A stretch of 54,274 nt of DNA, taken from positions 1 through 54,274 of the forward strand of contig CACKBA010000007.1 of the NCBI GenBank assembly GCA_902598295.1, in the 5' to 3' direction. The notes under the pieces are model-generated. The model was not told the DNA's origin. It saw only the letters and a program-made list of their open reading frames with translations, and made no database searches. This document shows, in pieces, positions 19,800 to 28,209 of the stretch. Both the position numbers and the translations under genes were made by a program. Positions within the stretch are counted from its first letter, which is position 1. Each line of letters opens with the position of its first letter. This DNA is from an uncultured Bacteroidota bacterium (GTDB lineage Bacteria; Bacteroidota; Bacteroidia; Flavobacteriales; Flavobacteriaceae).

Positions 19800-19802
19800 A
19801 CT

Positions 19803-21077
19803 TTAGAATAGGTCTTCGCTTGTTATACTTTGTGTTTTTTTACTGTAATTTATCGATCTCTTAACAAAAAAGTCACCGTGTTTAGTTCCTATGATTTCAT
19901 CATCAAACCATTCTGTCTCTGAGACCAAATCCTGATCCACATCAAACACTTTTTCAATGCCAATGCTCTCTAGGGAATTGTTAAATCTGTTTTTTAGGAA
20001 TTCGTTGACTACTGCTTTTGGTAAAAAATCTAATTCACCCTTCTCGAAAATCCAGTCAACCACTTCACTTTCTGCTTCAAAAGCATCCTTACACATTTGT
20101 CGAATGCTTTCATGATAATTTTTTGTGAACCATTCTGGGTTTTCTTTTTGTAAAATTTTTATTAAATCAATTCCAAAGTCTCCGTGAATTTGCTCCTCTT
20201 TGGACGTCGCTTCAACTACATTTGAAATTCCTTTCAGCATATTTTTATGCTTGTTGAAAGCCATTATGATTAGAAACTGAGAAAATAGAGAAACATGTTC
20301 AATGAACAGAGAAAATAGAAGGACTGATTGGGCATATTCCTTATTATCATCGCTTTTGGAATTTTTTAGTGCTGTTTCTAAGTATCTTACCCTTTTCATG
20401 ATGGCAGGTTTTTTCTTTAATTCTTTAAACTCAGAATTTAGACCAAGTATTTCTAATAGGTGCGAGTAGGCATCAGCATGTCGGACTTCACTTTCTGCAA
20501 AAGTTGATCCAACTGACCCAATTTCTGGTTTGGGAATTCTGTGGTATATGTCCCCCCAAAATGATTTTACTGCAACTTCAATCTGGGAGATGGCTAACAT
20601 TGTATTTTTGATTGCGTTTCGTTCCGAATCCGTGAGTTGTATTTTAAAGTCTTGTATGTCACTAGTGAAATTAAATTCAGTGTGAATCCAATAAGAATGT
20701 CTTATTGCTGGAACATATTCGTACAGATGTGGATATTCATAGGGTTTAAGGTTGATTCGTTTTTCGAATAAATCAGTCTGTCTTTGTTGGGTTCTTTTGT
20801 TTCTGTAAAGAATGTATGCCTTTGCAACTTCCTTAAACTTAGTATCCATTAATTCATTCTCTACGATATCTTGCACTTCTTCAATTGTAGGGACATATGT
20901 CTGATCATTATTTTTTCGACCGATTAACCTTTGGTAAACTGACAATGCAACATCCTGTGCATTTTCTTGACTGCCAATTCCGACTGCTTTCATAGCTTTA
21001 TGGATGGCTCCAGTGATCTTATCCAAGTTGAAAGGTTTGGTGCTGAAGTCTCTCTTGATAATATATTCTATCTCCAT
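19803..21077 (-). CDS. nrdB: Ribonucleotide reductase class I, radical-generating beta subunit with N-terminal ATP-cone
   Basis: A 424-residue NrdB, about 90 residues longer than usual. Residues ~3-95 are an ATP-cone (IIKRDFSTKPFNLDKITGAI...VEDIVEN-type pattern ending AKAYILYRNKR). The ferritin-like core carries metal ligands Glu167, Glu197, His200, Glu260, Glu295 and His298. Tyr204 sits four residues after His200, as Tyr122 does in E. coli. Tyr411 is probably the C-terminal radical relay. A cone on NrdB rather than NrdA is described for Leeuwenhoekiella blandensis, where dATP drives inactive tetramers. First gene of the nrdB-nrdA operon. Confidence 0.95.
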   Translation of the reverse strand: MEIEYIIKRDFSTKPFNLDKITGAIHKAMKAVGIGSQENAQDVALSVYQRLIGRKNNDQTYVPTIEEVQDIVENELMDTKFKEVAKAYILYRNKRTQQRQTDLFEKRINLKPYEYPHLYEYVPAIRHSYWIHTEFNFTSDIQDFKIQLTDSERNAIKNTMLAISQIEVAVKSFWGDIYHRIPKPEIGSVGSTFAESEVRHADAYSHLLEILGLNSEFKELKKKPAIMKRVRYLETALKNSKSDDNKEYAQSVLLFSLFIEHVSLFSQFLIIMAFNKHKNMLKGISNVVEATSKEEQIHGDFGIDLIKILQKENPEWFTKNYHESIRQMCKDAFEAESEVVDWIFEKGELDFLPKAVVNEFLKNRFNNSLESIGIEKVFDVDQDLVSETEWFDDEIIGTKHGDFFVKRSINYSKKTQSITSEDLF

Positions 21078-21392
21078 AATGTATTATAATAATTTAAAGG
21101 CAAACGGTAAATTCTAAATTTTTACCACAAGTGAAGTTCTGACTTATTTTACCTGCTTCAAAAGGTGGTCAAGTAACTTTTTCAACAAAGTTTTCAACAT
21201 AGGTTTTTTTAAAAAAAATTATTGTAATGTACGTAATAATTCACATTTTATATAGTAATTTATCTCAGTAAAATTTTAAATTTTTTTAAAATCTGAAAAT
21301 AAATTGAAATATACATTTTTAGAATTAGTGAACAGTTATTTTTTTGTTTACGTAATTTATTCAAAAAAATAAAAATCCCTTTTTTAAAAAAT
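21078..21392. promoter_or_regulatory. Intergenic region upstream of nrdB with tandem TTTTCAACA boxes
   Basis: A 315-bp AT-rich stretch without a credible gene; the only long ORF entering it is an out-of-frame shadow of arsC. On the plus strand it holds two identical 9-mers TTTTCAACA at 21179-21187 and 21191-21199, 12 bp apart. Read towards nrdB they are TGTTGAAAA. Their position about 100 bp before the nrdB start suggests an operator. No NrdR-type box could be confirmed by eye. Nothing else stands out. Confidence 0.4.
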
Positions 21393-21806
21393 TTAAAAAT
21401 ATGTTGCACAAAATTCTTGGCAAAACTTTTTGATTTCATTTCTAGACTTTTCAAAACCAAAAATTAGTTTTTCTTCATCCTTAATTTTAGACGGATCAAA
21501 GAAATTTTTATGAATTCTCACAGCCTTGTTTGAAAAAAAACTAGGACATGTTTCGTTCGCATGATCACAAACTGTGATAATAAAATCAAAATCAATTTTT
21601 TCAAACTCTGATATATGATTACTTTCATTTTGGGAAATATCAACACCATCATCTTTCATAATCTTTATTGCGTTTTTATTAATCGTATGGTTTTCTACAC
21701 CTGCACTGTAAATCTCAGCTTTTCCGATTAAAAATCCTTTCAAGTATCCCTCAGCCATTTGACTCCTGCAAGAATTACCAGTACACAATACCAAAATTCT
21801 TTTCAT
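21393..21806 (-). CDS. arsC: Arsenate reductase, thioredoxin-coupled low-Mr phosphatase type
   Basis: A 137-residue protein with the P-loop CTGNSCRS (Cys8, Arg14) of low-molecular-weight Tyr-phosphatase-like ArsC. The redox cysteines are at 80 and 87 (TVCDHANETCP). The 8/80/87 spacing equals the 10/82/89 triad of Staphylococcus ArsC, so thioredoxin is the likely reductant. It follows the PiT gene on the same strand (58 bp), which makes sense because phosphate transporters also import arsenate. No arsenite exporter is nearby. Confidence 0.92.
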   Translation of the reverse strand: MKRILVLCTGNSCRSQMAEGYLKGFLIGKAEIYSAGVENHTINKNAIKIMKDDGVDISQNESNHISEFEKIDFDFIITVCDHANETCPSFFSNKAVRIHKNFFDPSKIKDEEKLIFGFEKSRNEIKKFCQEFCATYF

Positions 21807-21864
21807 TAATTAAATGTAATTTTAGTCACTTATTTCATTATGCTTGTTACCTAAAACCCATGTT

Positions 21865-24195
21865 TTAGTTACCCTCTATTGATTTTGAATATGTTTCAAG
21901 AAGATCCATTGTTTTCTCCACCAGATTCTTACTCTCAATTAAAGTGCTGAAGTAAAGGGTAGTGTTTTTAGGGCTAGACTCTTCTTCCTTAATCCTTTGA
22001 ATTTGAGCATCAATTTTACCCGTCAGCGATAAGTAAAGATCTTGTTTTTTCCCAATCACTTTACTTAGTTCTAATAAGTTGTTCTTTGAAAATATTATCT
22101 GAATTTCATCAAACAAAGTGCTCAATTCACTTTCTATCTCTTGTAGTTCTCTGATTTGATTAAAAGTAAGATTTCTGTGATTGTTGTTAATGTGTTTATA
22201 AGTAATCTTAGAAATATATTGAAGTGATTCAGCTATATCCTGTAAGTAAGTTAACACATTGATATAAAAATTACTTGCTCCCTTTATTGTGGACTCATCT
22301 AAGTTCTTAATAAAATAAAACAAATCATTTCTCAAATCGTCAATTTCTTCAGAGTACTTCGCAACGACCTTTCGGTTTTTCTTCAGGTTATCCAGGTTTC
22401 CTGTAGCTAGACCTTGTATTGATTGGCTGTATATTTTTTTTATTCTTTTTGATGCTTTGGATATATTACTTCTACTTTCATCAATTACCCCTTGAATTGA
22501 TTTGCTTTCAGCCTTTGTCAGTGCATCAGAGTTTTTTTCTTCATCCAATTCTTTTTTGTGCGAGACGTAGTTTCTAACTAAAATTAATAGGGCTATAAAT
22601 ATCAAAATTGCAATGGCAGTTGGTCCTCCGAGGTGTATTAAAAATGCAATAACACCTGCAGCCGTAAATGCTATAAATGCTGTAAAGAACCACCCCCCAA
22701 TTACATTTAACACACCTGCAACTCTGTAGACAGCACTTTCAGATCCCCATGCTCTATCAGAAAGTGATGTACCCATGGCTACCATGAAAGTAACATAAGT
22801 GGTTGATAAGGGTAATTTAAATGAAGTTGCAATTGAGATTAAAATTGCAGCCACCATCATATTCACTGAAGCCCTAATCATATCAAAGGCTGGTAATTCA
22901 ACAGCTTTGTTTGAACTCATTTCTATCTTTGGAACTTCAAATTGAGCATTTATCTTCTCTCTTAATTTTCTAGGAACTATTAGCGATGTGTAATTAGCTA
23001 AATTATATGAAAACCTTACTAATCCTCTTGAGATAAAGTTTGGCTGAAATCTTTCTTTAGTATCTCTTTGTCTGGCAAGGTCAATTTCGGTTTTGGTAAC
23101 TTTCCTTGCTTTTGAAGATATCCAAAGTGTGACAACCATTACCATACCAGCTAAGAATAATAGTAAATTAGGAGTTGGAACTTTAGTTGAAAGAACTTCC
23201 ATTGAAAACATGTCTGCAGGAACACCTGAAGCTATCCAGGCTTCATATGATTGCCAAGCGGCAATAGGAACACCAATAAAGTTTACCAAGTCATTTCCTG
23301 CAAAAGCAAGTGCTAATGAAAATGTACCTACCCCGATAATTAATTTGTAAATATTTACTCTAAGTAAAAAAATTAAAAAGTATGATATTAATGATAATAA
23401 AATAAAACTTACTATTGATATCATTAATACTTCTGTCTCTAAAAAAGAGGATATTGTTGACCCATCCAATAAATCGTAGCTCTCTTTTGCAAAAGATGTT
23501 CCTTTTATTCCTTTCATCAAGATGAAATATGAAATTGAGGTTAAAGCTACTCCTCCAAAAACAGAACCAACCCACTTGGATTTTTGTTCATAGTTGTATG
23601 ATAATAATGTTCTTGAAATAAATTGAACTAAAGCACCGATCGAAAAAGCTATAAAAACCGAGAGCAAAATTCCAAGTATTATTTGGGATGCTTTTTCAAT
23701 ATTTATATAATTTACTAAATCACTGAATTCACTTCCTAAGCCAGAAATCTTTATTAGTGAAACTGCAACTGCAGCTCCCAACAGTTCAAAAACTATAGAG
23801 ACAGTTGTAGATGTTGGAAGTCCCAAAGTATTGAAAAAATCTAATAATAATATATCAGTAATCATAACAGCCATAAATATTATCATGATTTCAGAAAACA
23901 ATAACATTTCTGGATTAAAAATTCCTTTTCTTGCAACTTCCATCATTCCACTTGAAAATACAGAGCCAACTAATACTCCCAAACTAGCTAGTATCATAAT
24001 TTTTCTAACAGAAATTGCCTTTGAGCCAAGAGCAGAATTTAAAAAATTCACAGCATCATTACTTACACCAACAACAAGATCACCTATAGCTAAAAAAGCT
24101 AAGGCAACAATCATTATAAAATACACATCCATATTATCAGCAAAATTTGTTAGTATATTGCTACTTAAAAGTAATTGAAAGTTAAGTAAGTTCAT
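21865..24195 (-). CDS. PiT-family phosphate transporter with a PhoU-like C-terminal domain
   Basis: A 776-residue inner-membrane transporter. The PiT signature occurs near the N-terminus (GVSNDAVNFLNSALGSKAI, ~43-61) and its internal repeat later (FAGNDLVNFIGVPIAAW). About ten membrane segments are visible up to residue ~550. After FIALLILVRNYVSHKKELDEE comes a ~220-residue helical cytoplasmic domain resembling PhoU. Such tails are seen in other Bacteroidetes PiT proteins and probably regulate uptake. The start is 3 bp after the porin gene stop, so the two form an operon. Confidence 0.92.
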   Translation of the reverse strand: MNLLNFQLLLSSNILTNFADNMDVYFIMIVALAFLAIGDLVVGVSNDAVNFLNSALGSKAISVRKIMILASLGVLVGSVFSSGMMEVARKGIFNPEMLLFSEIMIIFMAVMITDILLLDFFNTLGLPTSTTVSIVFELLGAAVAVSLIKISGLGSEFSDLVNYINIEKASQIILGILLSVFIAFSIGALVQFISRTLLSYNYEQKSKWVGSVFGGVALTSISYFILMKGIKGTSFAKESYDLLDGSTISSFLETEVLMISIVSFILLSLISYFLIFLLRVNIYKLIIGVGTFSLALAFAGNDLVNFIGVPIAAWQSYEAWIASGVPADMFSMEVLSTKVPTPNLLLFLAGMVMVVTLWISSKARKVTKTEIDLARQRDTKERFQPNFISRGLVRFSYNLANYTSLIVPRKLREKINAQFEVPKIEMSSNKAVELPAFDMIRASVNMMVAAILISIATSFKLPLSTTYVTFMVAMGTSLSDRAWGSESAVYRVAGVLNVIGGWFFTAFIAFTAAGVIAFLIHLGGPTAIAILIFIALLILVRNYVSHKKELDEEKNSDALTKAESKSIQGVIDESRSNISKASKRIKKIYSQSIQGLATGNLDNLKKNRKVVAKYSEEIDDLRNDLFYFIKNLDESTIKGASNFYINVLTYLQDIAESLQYISKITYKHINNNHRNLTFNQIRELQEIESELSTLFDEIQIIFSKNNLLELSKVIGKKQDLYLSLTGKIDAQIQRIKEEESSPKNTTLYFSTLIESKNLVEKTMDLLETYSKSIEGN

Positions 24196-24197
24196 AA

Positions 24198-25215
24198 TTA
24201 TATTTTTATTTCGGCATTTATAAATACCATTGATTTATTATTAATTGAGTTATCAGTGTAATTATAGTTTCTATAATTTAAATTGAGCTTAAACCCTTTA
24301 GTGACTACATACTCGTATCCCAAAATCATAAGTTTACCATCTTTATCAGAGTTCCACGGCTCAGAGTTGCCTGAAATTACGTTTGATTCTAAAGAATCAT
24401 ATCTGAAAAATAAACTGGAATTTTCAGAAAAATTTTGAGAAATATATCCAGAAAATCCTGAAAGGTTGTGGTCACTAAATGGGTCTTTATATGTTTTAGC
24501 ATTTAACATCTCATTATACTCTAACCCAGCTCTGGTTTTATTTTTATCATAACCAATAAAATAACCAACATTTGATACATTAAATTCATCATTGGTATCA
24601 TCTCTCGCTGTACCTGGTTCTGAGTCATAATATAATTTCAAGGATAATCCATTGCCAATTTCATATATTAAATTTCCACCAATTTTCATATATCCATCAT
24701 CGTCTTGGATATTTTTATAACCCTCTCCATTTAATATAAATAAATTCATTTTTAAATTTTCGGAAATTTCAATTTCTCCATTAACTCCTAAGTCGGCACT
24801 GCTTCCAAATTTATTCTCATCTTGAAATGTTTTATACATATATCTATATCCCCAAATGGATTCTTGATACTTGAATTGTTTATTCCCGATCATACCAAAA
24901 CTAAGTTTAAAATTATCTTTTAAGTTCCAGTCAATTTGAGCAGTTTTTAAAAAATGCAGTATAATCACTTCCAGCATTATTTTTTCCTATGTCAAATGTT
25001 ACTTTAGCAGATATTTTATCATCTACTTTAAATTTATATCCTAAATAAACTCTTTCGACTTCAAAGGAATTTTTTTTCCTGGCATCAGAAGATAAATCTG
25101 TATTGTAATTCCAAAATATAGTAGAAAAAATGTCACCCTTATTTGTATCTTGAGTGTAAATATTAAGACTAAAAAAAATTATTAAGATTGTGAAAGATAA
25201 TTTTTTTGTATTCAT
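24198..25215 (-). pseudogene. Phosphate-selective porin (OprP/O family), broken by one frameshift
   Basis: Two frames together encode one porin. ATG 25215 starts a signal peptide (ending NIYTQ) and the first ~88 residues, including FEVERVYLGYKFKVDDK. The frame then jumps at a run of six A (plus strand 24949-24954), and the rest of the barrel continues to 24198. Removing one base restores ...GSDYTAFLKTAQIDWNL without a gap, giving ~339 residues with the usual beta-barrel end (VFINAEIKI). The short 5' frame alone would end at 24931. The cause may be a true mutation, phase variation or a homopolymer sequencing error. The gene precedes PiT, so it is probably the outer-membrane phosphate channel of the same uptake unit. 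Confidence 0.8.
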
Positions 25216-25281
25216 TGTTTTAGTTTTGTTTACACAAATATCTTTCTTATAAACATAAATCATGTTAAATTAACATTAAGA

Positions 25282-26112
25282 ATGAAGGTTAAAATTTTTA
25301 AAATTATTTTTTTTCTTTTTACAAGTAATATAATTTTTTCACAGCTCGTAGTTGAGGATATCAATCTTTCTAAAAAATTAGACGAAACTTCAGGGCTGGA
25401 AATTATAAATAAACAATTAGTAACAATCAATGATTCTGGAAATGATCCTGTGTTATTTTACATTAACGAATCAGGAAATATTTTGGATGAAAGAAAATTA
25501 AATTGCTGTAAAAATAACGACTGGGAGAGTTTAGCTGCTGATTCCGATTATGTCTACATAGCTGACTTTGGAAATAATTATGATACTAGAAAAAACCTAT
25601 CAATTATTAAAATTCCAATTGATAAGTCATCAAATGAAAACCCAGAAATAATAAATTTTTTATATCCAGAACAAAAAAAATTCAAAAGAATTTATAGAAG
25701 ATCAGAGTACGATGCTGAAGCTCTAATTTCTTTCGGCGATATATTATTAATATTCACAAAAAATAAAAGAAAAAAAATTACAGAGATTTATTCCCTACCC
25801 AAATATGGAGGAAATTTTAAGGCACAAAAAATTGGCAGTTTGAATACTGAATCAATAGTTACAGGAGCAGACTATGATAAAAAAACAAATACATTAGTTT
25901 TGACATCAACAATCAATTTTGATGAATACTATATTTTAGTAGTAAATGATTTTAGTTTAAATAATAAAGATCATAAAATTAACATGTATGAAATTCCAAT
26001 TGGCAAGACTCAGGTTGAGGCAATAAAAATTATTGATGAAAATACATTTTGGATAACTTCTGAAGATGAGAGCAGCAGTTCAAGTGCTAGGCTCATGAAA
26101 ATTAAACTTTAA
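25282..26112 (+). CDS. Exported protein, probable beta-propeller, unknown function
   Basis: A 276-residue protein with signal peptide (IIFFLFTSNIIFSQ). The repeated pattern KLDETSGLEIINKQLVTIND, SLAADSDYVYIADFGNN and TESIVTGADYDKKTNTLVL resembles SdiA-regulated or esterase-like beta-propellers common in Bacteroidetes. No catalytic motif recognised. Divergent from the porin gene with 66 bp between. Confidence 0.7.
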   Translation: MKVKIFKIIFFLFTSNIIFSQLVVEDINLSKKLDETSGLEIINKQLVTINDSGNDPVLFYINESGNILDERKLNCCKNNDWESLAADSDYVYIADFGNNYDTRKNLSIIKIPIDKSSNENPEIINFLYPEQKKFKRIYRRSEYDAEALISFGDILLIFTKNKRKKITEIYSLPKYGGNFKAQKIGSLNTESIVTGADYDKKTNTLVLTSTINFDEYYILVVNDFSLNNKDHKINMYEIPIGKTQVEAIKIIDENTFWITSEDESSSSSARLMKIKL

Positions 26113-26233
26113 AATTTTATTTATAGGGGAACTTGTCCATAAACCATTTAATTTTTAGTTTATTAAAAATTATTGACCCAAAAACATTCATTTTTTCATC
26201 TTCCCTGTATCTAAAAATATTTAAATTGCATCA

Positions 26234-27553
26234 ATGAAATGGGAAGACCTACTATCTCTTAAAAGACATGGCGACAATGTCAAAAGATTAAGGGCTGAAC
26301 AGGATGATACAAGAGTTGGATTTGATGTTGATTATGATAGAATCATTTTTTCTTCCTTTTTTAGAAGCTTACAAGACAAAACACAAGTAGTACCATTTTC
26401 TAAAACAAGTTTCGTTCACACTCGCCTAACTCATAGTCTCGAAGTTTCTGTTGTTGGTAGAAGTTTAGGCAGGATAATCGGCAAGCATATATTAAATAAA
26501 TATCCCCAACTAGATCATATCCATAAATTTCAGATTAATGATTTTGGAAGCATTGTAGCTGCTGCATGTTTGGCTCACGATATAGGCAACCCTCCGTTCG
26601 GTCATAGTGGTGAATCCTCCATTGGTGATTTTTTTAAAATTGGGGATGGAAAAAAATACAAAGATTTACTGACAGACATTCAGTATAATGATTTGTGTAA
26701 GTTTGAAGGAAATGCAAATGGGTTTAAAATATTGACAGAATCAAAAATAGGTTCACCAGGTGGTTTGAGATTAAGTTATGCAACACTTGGAGCTTTTACA
26801 AAATACCCAAAACTTTCCCTGCCCGACGATAAAACAGGAAACATTAAGGACAAAAAATATGGGTTCTTTTCAAATCAAGCGAAATTCTTCGATGATGTTG
26901 CTAGTGAATTGGGATTGAAAATATCGGAGTCAAATTACATGAGACACCCTTTGGCATTTCTGGTTGAAGCTGCTGATGATATTTGTTACACCTTAATTGA
27001 CTTTGAAGATGGAATAAATTTAGGATGGATTCCTGAAGAATATGCTTTGGAATTTTTGGTAAAACTCGTTGCAGAGTCTATCGATAAGGAAAAATACAAC
27101 AAGATGAATTTAAAGTCACAAAGAGTTTCTTACTTACGAGCTTTAGCTATCAACACACTTATCAAAGAAGCTGTTCAAATTTTTATTGAAAACGAAGAAG
27201 AAATTTTAAATGGAAATTTTGAATCTTCACTATTATCAAAAAGCAAGTTTAAATCACAAATGAAAAGCATAATTGAAGTTAGTGTTGAAAAAGTATACAA
27301 GTCTTCTGAGGTCATTGAAAAAGAACTCACGGGTTACAAGGTTTTAAATTTTCTTTTAAAAACCTTCACAAATTCTGTCATGAATTGGAGGGATGACAAT
27401 CTCAACGCTTTTGATGAACTTGCTCTTGAGTGCATTCCAAAAGATTATTTAAATAAAGATGTGGATGTATACACCAACCTTTTAGATGTTAGTTGTTTTA
27501 TTGCTAGTTTAACAGATGGTCTTGCATTGGAATGGTATGAAAAACTGAGTTGA
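26234..27553 (+). CDS. dgt: Deoxyguanosinetriphosphate triphosphohydrolase (dGTPase, HD superfamily)
   Basis: A 439-residue HD-domain enzyme hydrolysing dGTP (or other dNTPs) to the nucleoside and triphosphate. The metal site is visible: His67 (TRLTHSLEV) and His115-Asp116 (CLAHDIGNPPFGHSGE, with His124). The later Asp is in VEAADDICYTLIDFEDG. FFRSLQDKTQVVP is the usual N-terminal signature. Its TGA overlaps the tadA ATG (TGATG), so the two are translationally coupled. Confidence 0.93.
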   Translation: MKWEDLLSLKRHGDNVKRLRAEQDDTRVGFDVDYDRIIFSSFFRSLQDKTQVVPFSKTSFVHTRLTHSLEVSVVGRSLGRIIGKHILNKYPQLDHIHKFQINDFGSIVAAACLAHDIGNPPFGHSGESSIGDFFKIGDGKKYKDLLTDIQYNDLCKFEGNANGFKILTESKIGSPGGLRLSYATLGAFTKYPKLSLPDDKTGNIKDKKYGFFSNQAKFFDDVASELGLKISESNYMRHPLAFLVEAADDICYTLIDFEDGINLGWIPEEYALEFLVKLVAESIDKEKYNKMNLKSQRVSYLRALAINTLIKEAVQIFIENEEEILNGNFESSLLSKSKFKSQMKSIIEVSVEKVYKSSEVIEKELTGYKVLNFLLKTFTNSVMNWRDDNLNAFDELALECIPKDYLNKDVDVYTNLLDVSCFIASLTDGLALEWYEKLS

Positions 27554-28005
27554 TGAATCAAAAAGAAAAAGATATTTTTTTTATGAAGAAGGCAATTCAG
27601 GAAGCAAAATTTGCCTTTGAAAAAAATGAAGTTCCCGTTGGAGCAGTCATTGTGGCTCAAGAAAATATCATTGCCAGAGCTCATAATTTAACTGAACTTT
27701 TAAACGATGTAACTGCGCACGCAGAGATGCAAGCAATTACATCAGCCTCAAGTTATTTGGGTGGTAAATATTTAAAAGAGTGTACAATTTACGTTACATT
27801 AGAGCCGTGTCAAATGTGTGCTGGAGCACTTGCTTGGGCTCAAATTGGTAGAATTGTTTTTGGTGCAAGTGACTCCCACAGAGGATATAGAAAACTAAAC
27901 ACAAAACTTCATCCAAAAACAAAAGTTTCTGGCGGCATACTTTCAAAAGAATGTAAATTGCTGATAGATGCTTTTTTCATAAAGCAAAGAAAACTCAAGT
28001 CTTAG
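27553..28005 (+). CDS. tadA: tRNA-specific adenosine deaminase
   Basis: A 150-residue TadA that makes the wobble inosine of tRNA-Arg(ACG). Zinc and catalytic residues are in HAEMQAI (His, Glu) and PCQMC (two Cys). VPVGAVIV and the C-terminal LIDAFFIKQRK helix are typical. Start taken at ATG 27553, overlapping the dgt stop; a TTG three bases earlier is less likely. The 3' end overlaps the convergent small gene by 4 bp. Confidence 0.93.
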   Translation: MNQKEKDIFFMKKAIQEAKFAFEKNEVPVGAVIVAQENIIARAHNLTELLNDVTAHAEMQAITSASSYLGGKYLKECTIYVTLEPCQMCAGALAWAQIGRIVFGASDSHRGYRKLNTKLHPKTKVSGGILSKECKLLIDAFFIKQRKLKS

Positions 28006-28208
28006 TCCTTATATATATAGTCTTCAATATTTTTATTTCTGTATCTGTAGTATAGAAAAAGCGGTAAAAAAATAAAGCAAAAAACCAAAACCCCGGCTCC
28101 AATGATTTTCTCACCACTCCCATAAACTTGGTTGTTTAGGTAAATGCCATAGAATATCATTAAGAGATTGGCAATGAAAATTATGTAAAGGATTATTTTG
28201 TAGAGCAA
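28002..28208 (-). CDS. Two-helix small membrane protein, unknown
   Basis: A 68-residue protein with two hydrophobic segments (about 5-25 and 38-54) and a charged tail. It begins at TTG 28208, one base after the aspS stop, so it probably rides on the aspS transcript. No domain recognised. Confidence 0.5.
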   Translation of the reverse strand: MLYKIILYIIFIANLLMIFYGIYLNNQVYGSGEKIIGAGVLVFCFIFLPLFLYYRYRNKNIEDYIYKD

Positions 28209-28209
28209 T

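Noticed and set aside
21146-21172. Sigma70-like TTGACC-N15-TAAAAT upstream of nrdB on the minus strand
   Set aside because: The spacer is short and Bacteroidetes use a different consensus (TTG/TAnnTTTG).
21260-21460. 66-residue minus-strand ORF
   Set aside because: Out-of-frame overlap of the arsC end plus AT-rich noncoding sequence; Lys/Phe/Ile composition is what random AT-rich DNA gives.
21851-21868. Hairpin CTAAAAC/GTTTTAG between PiT and arsC
   Set aside because: Weak AT-rich stem overlapping the PiT stop, with no T-run; not supported as a terminator.
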